Assembly (NCBI GenBank): GCA_035629175.1
Contig: DASPIL010000023.1
Location: 1-64,000 of the forward strand
Reading direction: 5' to 3'
DNA length: 64,000 bases
DNA from: Verrucomicrobiia bacterium
GTDB lineage: Bacteria; Verrucomicrobiota; Verrucomicrobiia; Limisphaerales; DASXHY01
In this document: positions 54,094 through 63,701 of the stretch, one piece after another
Position numbering within the stretch: position 1 is the first letter of the stretch
How the letters are laid out: each line of letters starts with the position of its first letter
Position numbers and translations under genes: made by a program
The notes under the pieces: generated by a model
The model's input: the letters and a program-made list of their open reading frames with translations, nothing else
Told to the model about the DNA's origin: nothing
Database searches by the model: none

Positions 54094-54905
54094 ACTCCGA
54101 TGTCTCCCTCCAGTTCCCGAATGGCCGCGCCCACGACGCGATAGCCCAATTCGTCCCGATGATTCACAAACCCCGCGAGCAACGCCTTGTCGCATACGGC
54201 ATTGACCAGGCGCGGGACGCCGCCCGTGTAATGATGTATCCGCCACAACGCGGCCTTGGTGAAACGCGGTGCGCCGCGCGCCCCGGAAACCTGCAATCGA
54301 TGCTGGATGTACTGGCCGATCTCGGCCTGGCTCAGGGGCGAAAGGTGGTAGCGAACCGTGATGCGCTGGCGCAACTGGCGAAGGCTGTGGCTGTTCAGGC
54401 GATCGCGCAATTCCGGCTGTCCCATCAGCACGATCTGCAACAGCTTGCGATTGTCGGTTTCCAGGTTCGATAACAGGCGAACCTGCTCGAGAAGTTCCTC
54501 CGTCAGGTTCTGCGCCTCGTCAATGATGAGAACCGTTTCCTTCCCTTGTTCGACATTCCACAGCAGGAAATCGTTGATCTTGGCAATGGTATCGAGCCGG
54601 TCCATTCCCCGCACATCGAGGCCGAACTCGATTGCGATCGCCTTCATCAGCTCGTCCGCATTGAGGACCGGATTCAAGATCAGGGCGGTGGAATAATGCT
54701 CGTCCAGTTGTTCGAGCATCGCGCGACAAAGGGTCGTCTTTCCAGCGCCCACCTCACCCGTGAGCTGGACAAATCCTTTCCGCTCGCGAATGCCGTAGAG
54801 CAGGTGGTTGTAGGCTTCACGATGCTTCGGGCTGTAAAAAAGGAAGCGCGGGTTCGGCGTGATGTCGAACGGCATCTCTGACAAGCCATAGTAATCCAGG
54901 TACAC
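54090..54905 (-). CDS. ExeA/GspA-family AAA ATPase
   Basis: This 271-residue ATPase has Walker A GEVGAGKTTL (50-59), Walker B VLIIDEAQNL, and the family start MYLDYYGLSEMPFDITPNPRF. ExeA/GspA with GspB helps the secretin of type II secretion cross the peptidoglycan; related ATPases also sit next to exosortases. Neither identity is certain. ExeA itself has a C-terminal peptidoglycan-binding part that is absent here, so the protein is the short form. It is translationally coupled to the GspB-like gene. Confidence 0.8.
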   Translation of the reverse strand: MYLDYYGLSEMPFDITPNPRFLFYSPKHREAYNHLLYGIRERKGFVQLTGEVGAGKTTLCRAMLEQLDEHYSTALILNPVLNADELMKAIAIEFGLDVRGMDRLDTIAKINDFLLWNVEQGKETVLIIDEAQNLTEELLEQVRLLSNLETDNRKLLQIVLMGQPELRDRLNSHSLRQLRQRITVRYHLSPLSQAEIGQYIQHRLQVSGARGAPRFTKAALWRIHHYTGGVPRLVNAVCDKALLAGFVNHRDELGYRVVGAAIRELEGDIGV

Positions 54906-55088
54906 GTGGAGTGTTCAGCAAGAGGAGTGCCTTCCGGAAAATCTGGCGGCAGGGGGCCGATGATGTCCCGAAACGATTCGTTTCTGCCCAAAAGTTGTTG
55001 GAGCGATGACGCGCAAACGGTGCCTCCCGCAGCCAAATGCCCGCTTGTTTTGATTCGGCCCCTCGGCTACTTATCTCCGGGCTTTACG

Positions 55089-55865
55089 ATGAACAGGACG
55101 CTGGTGGTTGTGCCGACCTATAACGAGCGGGAGAATCTTCCGATGCTCGCTCAGCGCCTTTTAGCTCTCCCTGTGAAGGTCGATTTGCTGGTCGTCGATG
55201 ACAATTCTCCCGACGGCACGGGCAAAATGGCCGACGAGCTGTCAGTGCAGCATCCCTCCGTGCACGTCCTGCATCGCACGCAGAAGAATGGGCTCGGACG
55301 CGCCTACATCGCTGGTTTCAAGTGGGCGTTGCAGCGCGGATACGAGTTCGTGTTTGAAATGGACGGCGATTTTTCCCACAACCCGGACGACGTGCCCATA
55401 TTCCTGCAGGCTGCGGAGGATGCGGATCTCGTCCTGGGTTCGCGTTACATTCATGGCATCCGTGTCATCAACTGGCCGTTGCGCCGCTTGATGCTCAGCG
55501 TCAATGCCGGCAAGTACGTGCGCATCGTGACGGGCATGCCATTCAGCGACCCCACTGGCGGATACAAGTGCTTTCGCCGCCGTGCATTGGAATCGCTTCG
55601 GCTGGATGAGGTGCAATCCAATGGCTACAGCTTTCAGATCGAATTGACCCACAAAATCTGGCGGCAGGGGATGAAAGTGGTTGAAGTTCCAATCATCTTT
55701 ACGGACCGCTTTCAAGGCCATTCGAAGATGTCGCGCGATATCGTGCGGGAGGCGTTCTGGATGGTGTGGAAGCTCTGGTTTCAAAACGGAATGCGCCGTC
55801 GTCCGACGGTCCCCCCGCAGAGGCCTGGCAATTCCGGCAAGGCCTTGCCTTCGCAAGCGCTTTGA
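55089..55865 (+). CDS. Polyprenol monophosphomannose synthase (DPM1-like glycosyltransferase)
   Basis: This GT2 enzyme probably moves mannose from GDP-mannose to polyprenyl phosphate on the cytoplasmic side. I start at ATG 55089, giving 258 residues; the upstream open frame is not conserved. The motifs are VVPTYNERENL, VDDNSPDGTG, FEMDGDFSHNPDD, DPTGGYKCFRR and the late DRFQGHSKMSRDIVREAF. There is no C-terminal membrane domain, so it is the DPM1-like soluble form. It fits the GDP-mannose supply from manC at 17563; substrate choice (mannose or glucose) is not provable by sequence. Confidence 0.85.
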   Translation: MNRTLVVVPTYNERENLPMLAQRLLALPVKVDLLVVDDNSPDGTGKMADELSVQHPSVHVLHRTQKNGLGRAYIAGFKWALQRGYEFVFEMDGDFSHNPDDVPIFLQAAEDADLVLGSRYIHGIRVINWPLRRLMLSVNAGKYVRIVTGMPFSDPTGGYKCFRRRALESLRLDEVQSNGYSFQIELTHKIWRQGMKVVEVPIIFTDRFQGHSKMSRDIVREAFWMVWKLWFQNGMRRRPTVPPQRPGNSGKALPSQAL

Positions 55866-56009
55866 TCTGACTGGCCGACGCAAAAACACGAAGGGGACGG
55901 CCACAAATCGCACAGCGCGGCAGAGCCGCAACCAAAAGGGGATGGGGAAGACGGGTTTCCAAGAATTGCGCTGATTTTCGCGAATTGCCTGCCGGTTTGG
56001 TGTGATGAG

Positions 56010-56640
56010 TGTGTTTCTTGGTTTACTATTCTTCAAGTGATCCGCGGGCAAAACGGGATTTGAACAGGAGGACCCAGAGATGGCGGAGGAAGACGTTTGG
56101 GCAATTCGTTTTGATCGGTTATCACAAGGAGGGCATTGCGCGAGATGTGATCCGTCAGGAGCGAGTAAAGGAGGATCTAATCACCGTGATCAGCCGTCGA
56201 GCCCTGCCGCACCTGGTTCGTGCGTGGCAATCGCCTGACCAAGAAACTGGAACTCAAGCTCAACTGGGGCAAATGCATCTATCTCTATTTTTACTTCTTG
56301 CATCAACGGCTGGGTTTTCTGCATCTGCGGCTGCAAACGTGGTTCCCGCGGCAGTCCACATCATGACACCGCTGGCCCAAGAAGCCGGCAAAGCTTGCCG
56401 CGCCAAACAAAAGCAGGGAAGACGTTTTCGAGCGCTGCGAGCCTTTGGAGAAGATGTTGAGTTGCTCAAGGCTGTCAACCGAATTTGCGATCAGCGGCTT
56501 TCGCAACTATGACATCCGGCAGGCGCTCTATGGTCAAAGGGTCGGAAAAGCTCAAAAGCGCAAGCAATCCGCAGCAGTGAGCCGCCGACTAGTTCGGGTC
56601 CGCGGTGCCGACTGCGAATGGAGAAATCCTCTATGCCCAC
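56010..56640 (+). pseudogene. Decayed copy of a widespread uncharacterised protein family
   Basis: Fragments in at least two frames match, from memory, a family of about 450-550-residue uncharacterised proteins in soil bacteria. RQERVKEDLITVISR near 56150-56200 is followed, after a frameshift, by EPCRTW and then KLELKLNWGKCIYLYFYFLH and LHLRLQTWFP up to 56351. After a large internal deletion, GEDVELLKAVNR (56446-56482) shifts frame into EFAISGFRNYDIRQALYG and QSAAVSRRL. In whole members these lie in order with hundreds of residues between. The copy is dead: there are at least two frameshifts and a missing middle. Confidence 0.65.
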
Positions 56641-56984
56641 ACGAACGGCACGGTGAATTCGAACTCGGGGCGGACTGAACTCATGCTGCGGGCACAAGGC
56701 CTAATCCGCAATTGTGGGATAGTAGTAAGGATTAGAAGAACAAAATCCCGCTCCTCTCTCTGCTACCTCTGCTTGCTCCTGTTCAATGCCGTTTTCCGTT
56801 TCCAACCTTCGCGTCCTTCCCATGAACCTGCGCAGGTTCCAGGGTCGTGAGCAGGTTAAAAACAAGGGCTTCGCATGAGGTCGTTTGTTTGGCTACGGCG
56901 AAGTGCGGCCCGCCTGGTTTGACACCCGGTTCCCCATAGGCTATTGAACCAGCCGTTCACTCGTGCGGAATTCACCTGAAATGT
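56641..56984. other. Intergenic region before the peroxiredoxin gene
   Basis: After the pseudogene, about 340 bases hold no gene I can support. AACCTGCGCAGGTT at 56823-56836 is a perfect 14-base palindrome. The base composition is somewhat AT-richer around 56720-56800. Confidence 0.4.
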
Positions 56985-57518
56985 ATGAAAACGATTCTCC
57001 TTGTTGCAACCGCCGCGCTGATTTGCGCCGTGCAATTCGCCGTTGCCGCTGATGCTCCATCCGCCCTGAAGGCAGGGGACAAAGCGCCTCTCGTAGAAGG
57101 CAAGGACCAGGACGGAAAAACGTGGAAGCTCGCCGACGACATAGGCAAGCAGGCGTTGCTACTCTACTTCTATCCCAAGGACGAAACGCCGGGCTGCACA
57201 AAGCAGGCCTGCAGCATGCGCGACAGCATCACTGAACTCGAACAGAGCAAGGTCAAGGTCGCGGGGGTCAGCTTCGATTCCGCCGAGAGTCACCAAAAGT
57301 TCATCGCGAAGCATGGATTGAATTTTCCGTTGATTGCCGACACCGACGGGAAGATTGCGGAAGCGTATGGAGTGAAGATGAAGGACCGAAACATGGCCCG
57401 CCGCGTGAGCTTTCTGATCGGACGCGACGGCAAGATCGCGCACGTCACGGACTCGGGCGATCCGGAGAAACATGTCACGGAAATGAAACTCGCGGCTGCG
57501 ACTTTGAAGAAGAGCTGA
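56985..57518 (+). CDS. Exported peroxiredoxin of the BCP/PrxQ type
   Basis: This 177-residue thiol peroxidase reduces peroxides using a thiol donor. It has a signal peptide (about 1-21, ending AVAA), YPKDETPGCTKQAC with peroxidatic Cys71 and resolving Cys76 five residues apart (the PrxQ pattern), and SFLIGRDGKIAHV. The export signal places it in the periplasm, together with MsrA in a picture of periplasmic oxidative defence. The luxE-like gene begins 60 bases downstream. Confidence 0.93.
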   Translation: MKTILLVATAALICAVQFAVAADAPSALKAGDKAPLVEGKDQDGKTWKLADDIGKQALLLYFYPKDETPGCTKQACSMRDSITELEQSKVKVAGVSFDSAESHQKFIAKHGLNFPLIADTDGKIAEAYGVKMKDRNMARRVSFLIGRDGKIAHVTDSGDPEKHVTEMKLAAATLKKS

Positions 57519-57577
57519 GAATATCTTACGTTCGTTTGGGGCTGTGGCGGAAAACCAGCCCGTTTGCTAAAAACCGC

Positions 57578-58723
57578 ATGACCTCCGACCTTTCCATTTT
57601 TGCCGCGCGACTCCGCGACTTCATTGAACTCGCGTCCCGCGAGGAGTTGTATCTCCTCCCTGCAACCGATCCTGCGCTCAAGTCCCACCTTGACATCGAA
57701 TTCAATGGAATGGCGCTTGTTCTCTTTGCGTTGCAGTTTGCAAATAACGCCGTTTATCGGCGCCTCTGTGAGTCGCGCGGGATCACACCCGACACGGTGA
57801 ACCACTGGAGCCGCATCCCTTCAGCTTCAACGGTCGCATTCAAGGAATTCGATGTAACTTCGATTCCGGCCGCGCAGCGCATGAGCGTCTTCCACTCAAG
57901 CGGAACGACTGAGAATCGTCCGAGCCGGCACTGGCATTCGACCGAATCCCTGGCGCTTTACGAGGCTTCGCTGCTGCCATGGTTTGAGCGAAACGTGATG
58001 CAGAACGTGATGGGGCAGGGGTCAACGTTCAAAGCAGCCGCCCTGACGCCGCCGCGCGCGTTGGCGCCGACCTCATCGCTCGTGCACATGTTCGAAACCG
58101 TTCGCGGCCGGCTGAGTGAATCGGTAACGGACTTTGCATTTCTGGGCACCGTTGCGCCGGATGGATCGTGGAAACTGGAGGTCGCGGCAACGCTGGATTT
58201 TCTGCAGCTCGCCATCGAGGCAAAACAACCTGTGCTGTTGTTGGGAACCGCCTTTTCGTTCGTTCACTTGATGGATGCCCTCGCCGAGCGCGATCTGCCC
58301 CTTGCGTTGCCGAACGGTTCGCGCGTGATGGAAACGGGTGGTTACAAAGGACGCTCCCGCAGCATGCCCAAGTCTGAATTGCACGGGTTGATTTCGAATC
58401 GACTCGGTGTTGCGGCGACGCAGATTGTTTGCGAATACGGCATGAGCGAATTGAGCTCGCAGGCTTACGATTCGGGCGAGTTGCGGACATTTCGCTTTCC
58501 TCCATGGGCGCGTGCCCAGGTTGTCTCCGTTGAAACGGGGGCCGAAGTCTGTGTTGGGGAAACTGGACTGCTGCGGATCTTTGATCTCGCCAACGTTTAT
58601 TCCGTGATGGCCATCCAGACTGAAGACCTGGCCATTCGACGAGGCGATGGATTTGAGTTGGCGGGACGCATTGAATCCAGCGAGCCGCGAGGCTGCTCCC
58701 TGATGCCCGCGAGCTCCTTTTGA
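57578..58723 (+). CDS. LuxE-like acyl-protein synthetase / AMP-binding enzyme
   Basis: This 381-residue protein resembles LuxE-type acyl-protein synthetases, which activate a fatty acid as acyl-AMP and hold it on a cysteine. The AMP-binding motif VFHSSGTTE lies at 104-112, CEYGMSELSSQAY is the second core motif and GLLRIFDLAN the third. I start at ATG 57578. The gene is coupled to the following LuxC-like gene through TTGA, so the pair probably makes an aldehyde from an acyl group. No luciferase genes are present. Confidence 0.82.
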   Translation: MTSDLSIFAARLRDFIELASREELYLLPATDPALKSHLDIEFNGMALVLFALQFANNAVYRRLCESRGITPDTVNHWSRIPSASTVAFKEFDVTSIPAAQRMSVFHSSGTTENRPSRHWHSTESLALYEASLLPWFERNVMQNVMGQGSTFKAAALTPPRALAPTSSLVHMFETVRGRLSESVTDFAFLGTVAPDGSWKLEVAATLDFLQLAIEAKQPVLLLGTAFSFVHLMDALAERDLPLALPNGSRVMETGGYKGRSRSMPKSELHGLISNRLGVAATQIVCEYGMSELSSQAYDSGELRTFRFPPWARAQVVSVETGAEVCVGETGLLRIFDLANVYSVMAIQTEDLAIRRGDGFELAGRIESSEPRGCSLMPASSF

Positions 58724-60090
58724 TTGCTGTGAACCTGCCCAATTACTTTATCGCCGACCTGCCGGCCGATGCGGTGCTGACACCTGAAATGCTCAGCGAG
58801 GCATGCCGCACGTTGCGCCGAAACCGCGAGCAATATTTGGCGGCGCGGTCGACGGAGAGCCTCATTGAATTGCTCAGCGCGGTTGCGCTGAACTGGCTGA
58901 ACCCGGGCTACACCTTTCGCAAGCTTGCGCTGGAACATGGGCCTGCGGCGACGGGTTTTTCCCGAGAAACCCTGTCGAACGGCCTCGACCAGTTTTTCCG
59001 CCAATTGACGCCCGAGAATTTCAGCACGCTTCTGACACAGGATCTCGGTCACACGCAGCGCCTCGAAAAATTCGTGGCGACAGTGGCGGAGGAACGTCAG
59101 TCCCGCCGAAGCATCGCCTGCGCGCCCGAGTTGCTGGTGCAGATCGCGGCCGGAAACCTGCCGAATCCTTCGTTCATGAGCCTTGCGCTTGGGATTCTTC
59201 TGCGTTCCGCGCAAGTCATGAAATGCGCCAGTGGCGGTGCGTTTCTGCCGAGGCTTTTCGCGCACTCCATTTATGACGAAGATCGAAAACTCGGCGCCTG
59301 TCTTGAAGTCGCAGAATGGCATGGCGGAAACACGGCTCTCGAGGACGTGCTGTTTGCCGATGCGGATTGCGTCACGGCGACAGGATCCGATGAGGCGCTT
59401 GCGGCGATTCGCCAGCGCGTTCCCGCCCGCGCCAGGTTTGTGGGTTATGGGCACCGCGTGAGTTTTGCTTTTGTGGCAAAGGATGCGTTGACGAGTTACA
59501 ACAGCCGCAGGGTCATCTCGCGCGCGGCCAATGATGTGGTGGCATGGAACCAACTGGGATGCCTCTCGCCGCACGCGGTGTATGTGGAGAATGGGGGGAC
59601 CCTGGACGCGGAAGGATTTGCGGAAGCCCTCGCGCAGGAGCTTGCGGAACGTGAAGCAGTGGAACCGCGCGGGTCCGTTCCCAATGAAGCTGCCGCTCAG
59701 ATCGCCTCTCGCCGCGCGTTCTACGAAGTGCGGGCGGCGCATTCCCCCGACACGCGCCTATGGACCAGCGAACAGTCCACAGCCTGGACCGTTGTTTACG
59801 AATCCGGCGCGAAGTTTCCACACTCGTGCCTGAACCGGTTCATCTATGTGAAAGGTGTTCCGGACTTGAAGGCGGTTATTGAAGGTGCGGACACCGTTCG
59901 CAAACAGGTTTCGACCGTCGGCATTGCTGCATCCGAGGCGCGCTCAATGGCGCTTGCCACGGAATTCGCGCGCTGGGGCGCGACGCGGATCTGCCCGATC
60001 GGCGAGATGCAAAATCCACCCCTGACGTGGCGCCACGATGGACGGCCAGCGCTGGGTGACTTGATTCGGTGGACGGATTGGGAAGGATAG
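58720..60090 (+). CDS. LuxC-like acyl-CoA/acyl-protein reductase
   Basis: This 456-residue protein belongs to the LuxC reductase family, which uses NADPH to reduce an acyl thioester to the aldehyde. It has a nucleotide-binding [18 protein letters not shown], the catalytic NQLGCLSPH with Cys281, and the LuxC-like N-terminus. Translation starts at TTG 58720, overlapping the luxE-like stop, or at GTG 58729. LuxC/LuxE pairs without luciferase occur in several non-luminous bacteria; the aldehyde product is unknown. queD begins 45 bases after the stop. Confidence 0.82.
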   Translation: MIAVNLPNYFIADLPADAVLTPEMLSEACRTLRRNREQYLAARSTESLIELLSAVALNWLNPGYTFRKLALEHGPAATGFSRETLSNGLDQFFRQLTPENFSTLLTQDLGHTQRLEKFVATVAEERQSRRSIACAPELLVQIAAGNLPNPSFMSLALGILLRSAQVMKCASGGAFLPRLFAHSIYDEDRKLGACLEVAEWHGGNTALEDVLFADADCVTATGSDEALAAIRQRVPARARFVGYGHRVSFAFVAKDALTSYNSRRVISRAANDVVAWNQLGCLSPHAVYVENGGTLDAEGFAEALAQELAEREAVEPRGSVPNEAAAQIASRRAFYEVRAAHSPDTRLWTSEQSTAWTVVYESGAKFPHSCLNRFIYVKGVPDLKAVIEGADTVRKQVSTVGIAASEARSMALATEFARWGATRICPIGEMQNPPLTWRHDGRPALGDLIRWTDWEG

Positions 60091-60134
60091 AACTTCGCGA
60101 TGCCGTGCTGTCGCGTCTGCCTGACAAAGTTACG

Positions 60135-60488
60135 ATGGAACTAAGAAAAACGTTTCAATTTGAAGCGGCGCATTTGCTGCCGCATTTGCCGCAGTCACAT
60201 AAATGCCGTCGCTTGCACGGGCACAGTTTCTCCGTCGAGATCGCCGTGACGGGTGATTGCGATCCGAAGCTCGGATGGGTGATGGATTACGCGGAGATCA
60301 CGGCCGCGTTTCGCCCGATCTGGGAGAAGCTCGATCACTACTACCTGAATGAAGTTGAGGGTCTCGAGAATCCGACGAGCGAGAACATCGCCATCTGGAT
60401 CTGGCGCCAACTGAGGCCTGTGTTGCCCCTGCTGAGCGAGTTGGTGGTAGCGGAGACGTGCACCGCGCGCTGCGTGTACCGCGGGTAG
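60135..60488 (+). CDS. queD: 6-carboxytetrahydropterin synthase (QueD-like)
   Basis: QueD makes 6-carboxy-5,6,7,8-tetrahydropterin from dihydroneopterin triphosphate on the path to queuosine. The 117-residue form starts at ATG 60135; the longer frame to 60069 overlaps luxC and is not conserved. [24 protein letters not shown] supplies the zinc ligands His13, His28, His30 and the catalytic Cys24, and WVMDYAEI and [12 protein letters not shown] are family motifs. No preQ1 riboswitch is visible upstream. A pterin-related role other than queuosine is possible. Confidence 0.9.
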   Translation: MELRKTFQFEAAHLLPHLPQSHKCRRLHGHSFSVEIAVTGDCDPKLGWVMDYAEITAAFRPIWEKLDHYYLNEVEGLENPTSENIAIWIWRQLRPVLPLLSELVVAETCTARCVYRG

Positions 60489-60605
60489 GAGCGCGGGGCT
60501 TCAGCCCGCTTGAGCGCGTGGAGGCAATTGCGCGTAGGCAGTGTCCGCGACTGGCAGCGGGGTTTGACGCTGAAGCAGGCTGAAACCTGCGGTCTGGAAA
60601 TCCCG
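60486..60605. repeat. Palindromic intergenic repeats between queD and the GH42 gene
   Basis: GCGGGGCTTCAGCCCGC (60492-60508) is an inverted repeat of a kind I see commonly in related genomes, and GCAGGCTGAAACCTGC near 60575-60590 is a second. They stand in a 140-base gap between convergent genes and may act as transcription stops or be mobile small repeats. Confidence 0.55.
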
Positions 60606-60628
60606 GTTAACGTGGGACGCGTGACGAC

Positions 60629-62722
60629 TTATTCCTGCCACACCGTGACGCCAGCCACTGGCACTTCGGCCGTCCCAACGAGGATCTTTGCATCGCGCGG
60701 CACGGGCGCACGCTGTGATTTCTCTGTGAAATTCGTTGCGATCCAGAATCCGTCGCGCCAATCCACGAGGAAATTTTCAGGAAGGTTTTCCGTTTCAACC
60801 CGCGCTCGGTCGAATACACCGCGAATCAACTGCGCTTCGAATCCGCCATCCTGCGAATCGACGCCGATGTAAGTCACACTCCCCCGGCCAAGTTTGCGTG
60901 TCACCGCAGCTGCGCCCCCCGCGTAATATTGGTCCGCGTGCGTGGCCAGTACCGTGGCGTCCGGGCCAGGTTCAAGCACCTCGCCCCACGTCACCCAATC
61001 GTAGGTTTGCCTCCCTGCTTTGACCTTCGCTGAATTGGGAGCGGGCAGGGTGTCATAGAATTTAATCTTCGCCCCGATGAGTTCGAGGATCGGCATCGCC
61101 CACGGTCCTTCCCACAAGTGACCCCGCCGATCCTTGATTCCGGTGCGGCAGCTCAGCACAAGGTGCCCGCCCTTTTCAGCATACGCCGCCAATCGGCGCA
61201 CAAGATTCGAGTCAGCGAGTTGGTATGCGGGGGCGATGAGGAATGGATACTTTTGAAAGTCTTTGTCTTCGGTGATGACATCCACAGGAGCGCCGACACG
61301 CTTCAAGGCGCGATAATGTTTAAACAGGTGGCCCATCGTATCCCAGCGAATGTTCTGCTTGTGGTTGTCGATGTCCCAGCGGTTTTCAAAGTTGTAAAGA
61401 AGAGCCGTGCGGCGGGCGCTGTAAGCGGGGGGTTCCTTGGCATCAGGCTTTAGATTTTCCCGCAGCAAGGCGATTTCCTTCGCCGCCTGCGAATACTGTT
61501 CTCCGCCCGTGCTGGCAGTGACGCCGTCGGTGCCGACGATTCCATAATGATACTGCTCGGCTCCGAACAGAGGCTGCCGGTAGCGGTAGGTGCAGACGAT
61601 TTTTGAGCCCGCAGCAAACGCCCGCATGAGCCACATGTGAATGGCGCCGGGATACGGCTGGGGATTCACTTCACCCCAATTCACCTGGCCAGGCTGCAGC
61701 TCCATGATGCCCTGGAAACCGTTGATGCTGCGGAAGAAATCGTGAGCGAAGGACATCTGCGCCGCGCCGCCGAGCCGGAAACCGAGCGGTCCTTCGTTCA
61801 AGTTTCCGTGGGCGGGATAAATCGTCCACGTCACGATTTCGAAATCCCTGGCGTTCAGGATCGGATACACGCGGTCAAAGCCCTGCATGAAATTGTGCGT
61901 GACCCACTGGCGATCACCGCAGTGCTTGCGGAGAATCGAGGTTTGAAACCGGAGATAATCGGCAGCTTCCTCGGCGAACCAGCGTTGGGAGTCGAGAACG
62001 GAATGTTCATTCCACTGCGCAACGAATTCGTCCTTGTTGGGAATGCGGATCTGATCGAAATTTTGATACAGCTGCGACCAGAACGCGTTGCCCCAATCGC
62101 GGTTGAGATTCTCGATCGTTCCATACTTGTTCTTCAACCACGCGCGGAACTTTGTCTGGCACGCGTCACAGAAGCACGGTTCCTTGCCGTAATGGCTCAG
62201 TTCGTTGTCGAGCTGCCAGCCCCACACGCGCGCATCATTGCCAAAGCGCTTGCCGAGTTCATCGACGATTTTGCCCACGTATTCGCGATACTTGGGGACG
62301 CTCCAGCAGGCGTGTTGACGCGTGCCGTGCTGCATGCGGCGTCCCTTGGCATCGATCAGCAGGATTTCGGGATGTGCTTCTGAAAGCCACACGGGCGGTG
62401 CCGGGCTGGGTGTGCAAAGGATGACCTTCAAGCCTTGCTCGGCGCAGAGTTGGACATTGCGCTCAAGCCAGTCGAAATCGAATTTCCCTTCCGCGGGCTC
62501 CATGAATGCCCAAGCGAACTCGCCCATGTGAACGAACTCGAGATTCAGCTTCTTCATGTTGCTGATATCGCGGGCCCATTGGTTGGAAGGCCACGCTTCT
62601 GGATAGTAGTACACGCCAATCTGCATGAGATCGCGTTGGGGAAAGAACTTCTCGGAAGCGGAAGCGCTGCCGAAACCAACGATCGCTGCCAGGGCCGATG
62701 CGAGTGCCAGGGGAAGTTTCAT
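60629..62722 (-). CDS. Secreted GH42 beta-galactosidase
   Basis: This 697-residue GH42 enzyme cleaves terminal beta-galactosides. It has a signal peptide (1-23, ending SASAS), the barrel domain with YYPEAWP, GWQLDNEL with acid/base Glu174, a zinc cluster CFCDAC (183-188), and MELQPGQVNW with nucleophile Glu341. The trimerisation domain (IAPAYQLAD) and C-terminal small domain follow. Most GH42 enzymes are cytoplasmic; export here suggests outer digestion of galactan or galactooligosaccharides. galT (32234) could process the galactose. Confidence 0.93.
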   Translation of the reverse strand: MKLPLALASALAAIVGFGSASASEKFFPQRDLMQIGVYYYPEAWPSNQWARDISNMKKLNLEFVHMGEFAWAFMEPAEGKFDFDWLERNVQLCAEQGLKVILCTPSPAPPVWLSEAHPEILLIDAKGRRMQHGTRQHACWSVPKYREYVGKIVDELGKRFGNDARVWGWQLDNELSHYGKEPCFCDACQTKFRAWLKNKYGTIENLNRDWGNAFWSQLYQNFDQIRIPNKDEFVAQWNEHSVLDSQRWFAEEAADYLRFQTSILRKHCGDRQWVTHNFMQGFDRVYPILNARDFEIVTWTIYPAHGNLNEGPLGFRLGGAAQMSFAHDFFRSINGFQGIMELQPGQVNWGEVNPQPYPGAIHMWLMRAFAAGSKIVCTYRYRQPLFGAEQYHYGIVGTDGVTASTGGEQYSQAAKEIALLRENLKPDAKEPPAYSARRTALLYNFENRWDIDNHKQNIRWDTMGHLFKHYRALKRVGAPVDVITEDKDFQKYPFLIAPAYQLADSNLVRRLAAYAEKGGHLVLSCRTGIKDRRGHLWEGPWAMPILELIGAKIKFYDTLPAPNSAKVKAGRQTYDWVTWGEVLEPGPDATVLATHADQYYAGGAAAVTRKLGRGSVTYIGVDSQDGGFEAQLIRGVFDRARVETENLPENFLVDWRDGFWIATNFTEKSQRAPVPRDAKILVGTAEVPVAGVTVWQE

Positions 62723-62885
62723 GGTGAAGCGGAGTAGACCAAGAAAGCGCGCGAAGGCGAAGTGAAATCAAGCCGTTGACGCTGGCTGAAATCGGCCCGG
62801 GCTTGCCAACTTACCGGAATTCTGTAGAAGGATGTGTCCACTCAAAGCGCTCGCAGCGTTCCTGCATCCAATTGCGATTTGTCTT

Positions 62886-63692
62886 ATGAAAAAACTTCCT
62901 CTGGTTCGATGGCTGGTCTGCCTGGCGGCCGTTCTCGTGCCGGGCCTGACTTCGACCTCGGGCCAGGTGGTTCTCAGTCCGGCGTCGGTGGTTGGCAACA
63001 CGCTCGGTGAATCTGCCCCCGAGGCAAGCGTCACGAACATGATCAACCAATCAGGGATCACGACGCCATTCGTCAGCGGCTCAACCCATTTCGATACGTA
63101 TTTCGCAACGCCCAGCACTGTGTTTGCCAATGCCACCGCGAGCAACAACTGGCAGAGCGAGGTTGTCTTCACGCTGCCGCTTGCGGGCACCCTGGACTTC
63201 GATTTGGGAGCCACATACAACGTGGACAAGATTGCGATCTGGAACATCTCGGCGAGAGATGTGACGGTCCGCGTCGCCGACTCCATCGCGAATCTGGCCA
63301 CCGCTCTCATCGCTGCCACCAACACGCTCGTGAATCACATCAACTTTCCGTTCAGTTATCCCGTGGATGTCTTGACGTTGAGTAACAGCTATTCAGGGCG
63401 GTATGTGCGTCTGGACATTCATTCCGCCTACACGTTCTCACCAAGCGACACCTTTGCCTTCGCGATCATCGGCGAGGTGGTGGTTTCCGCGTCCACCGAT
63501 GTAGCCGTGCGGGGATTATCGATTCATTTGGAATCGAATGGAGACGCTGTGGTGACGTTCAGTGGAACCCTTCAAAGCACAACCAACGCGACGTCGTCGT
63601 TCATCGATGTGATCGGAAGCCCTGCCAGTCCCTACATCATTCCGAAGGCGACGCAATCGCCCGAGGCATATTTCAGGACCCGGGGAAATTAA
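62886..63692 (+). CDS. Secreted protein with discoidin-like (F5/8 type C) domain
   Basis: This 268-residue protein has a signal peptide (MKKLPLVRWLVCLAAVL... to SGQ at 27) and a galactose-binding-like beta domain (about 90-200: LDFDLGATYNVDKIAIWNIS, FSYPVDVLTLSNSYSGRYVRL). The end (about 205-268, VTFSGTLQSTTNATSSFIDVIGS ... EAYFRTRGN) is a module often found at the C-termini of Verrucomicrobial exported proteins. I start at ATG 62886. It lies 10 bases before the sulfatase and probably binds sugar. Confidence 0.8.
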   Translation: MKKLPLVRWLVCLAAVLVPGLTSTSGQVVLSPASVVGNTLGESAPEASVTNMINQSGITTPFVSGSTHFDTYFATPSTVFANATASNNWQSEVVFTLPLAGTLDFDLGATYNVDKIAIWNISARDVTVRVADSIANLATALIAATNTLVNHINFPFSYPVDVLTLSNSYSGRYVRLDIHSAYTFSPSDTFAFAIIGEVVVSASTDVAVRGLSIHLESNGDAVVTFSGTLQSTTNATSSFIDVIGSPASPYIIPKATQSPEAYFRTRGN

Positions 63693-63701
63693 TACGTTTC
63701 A

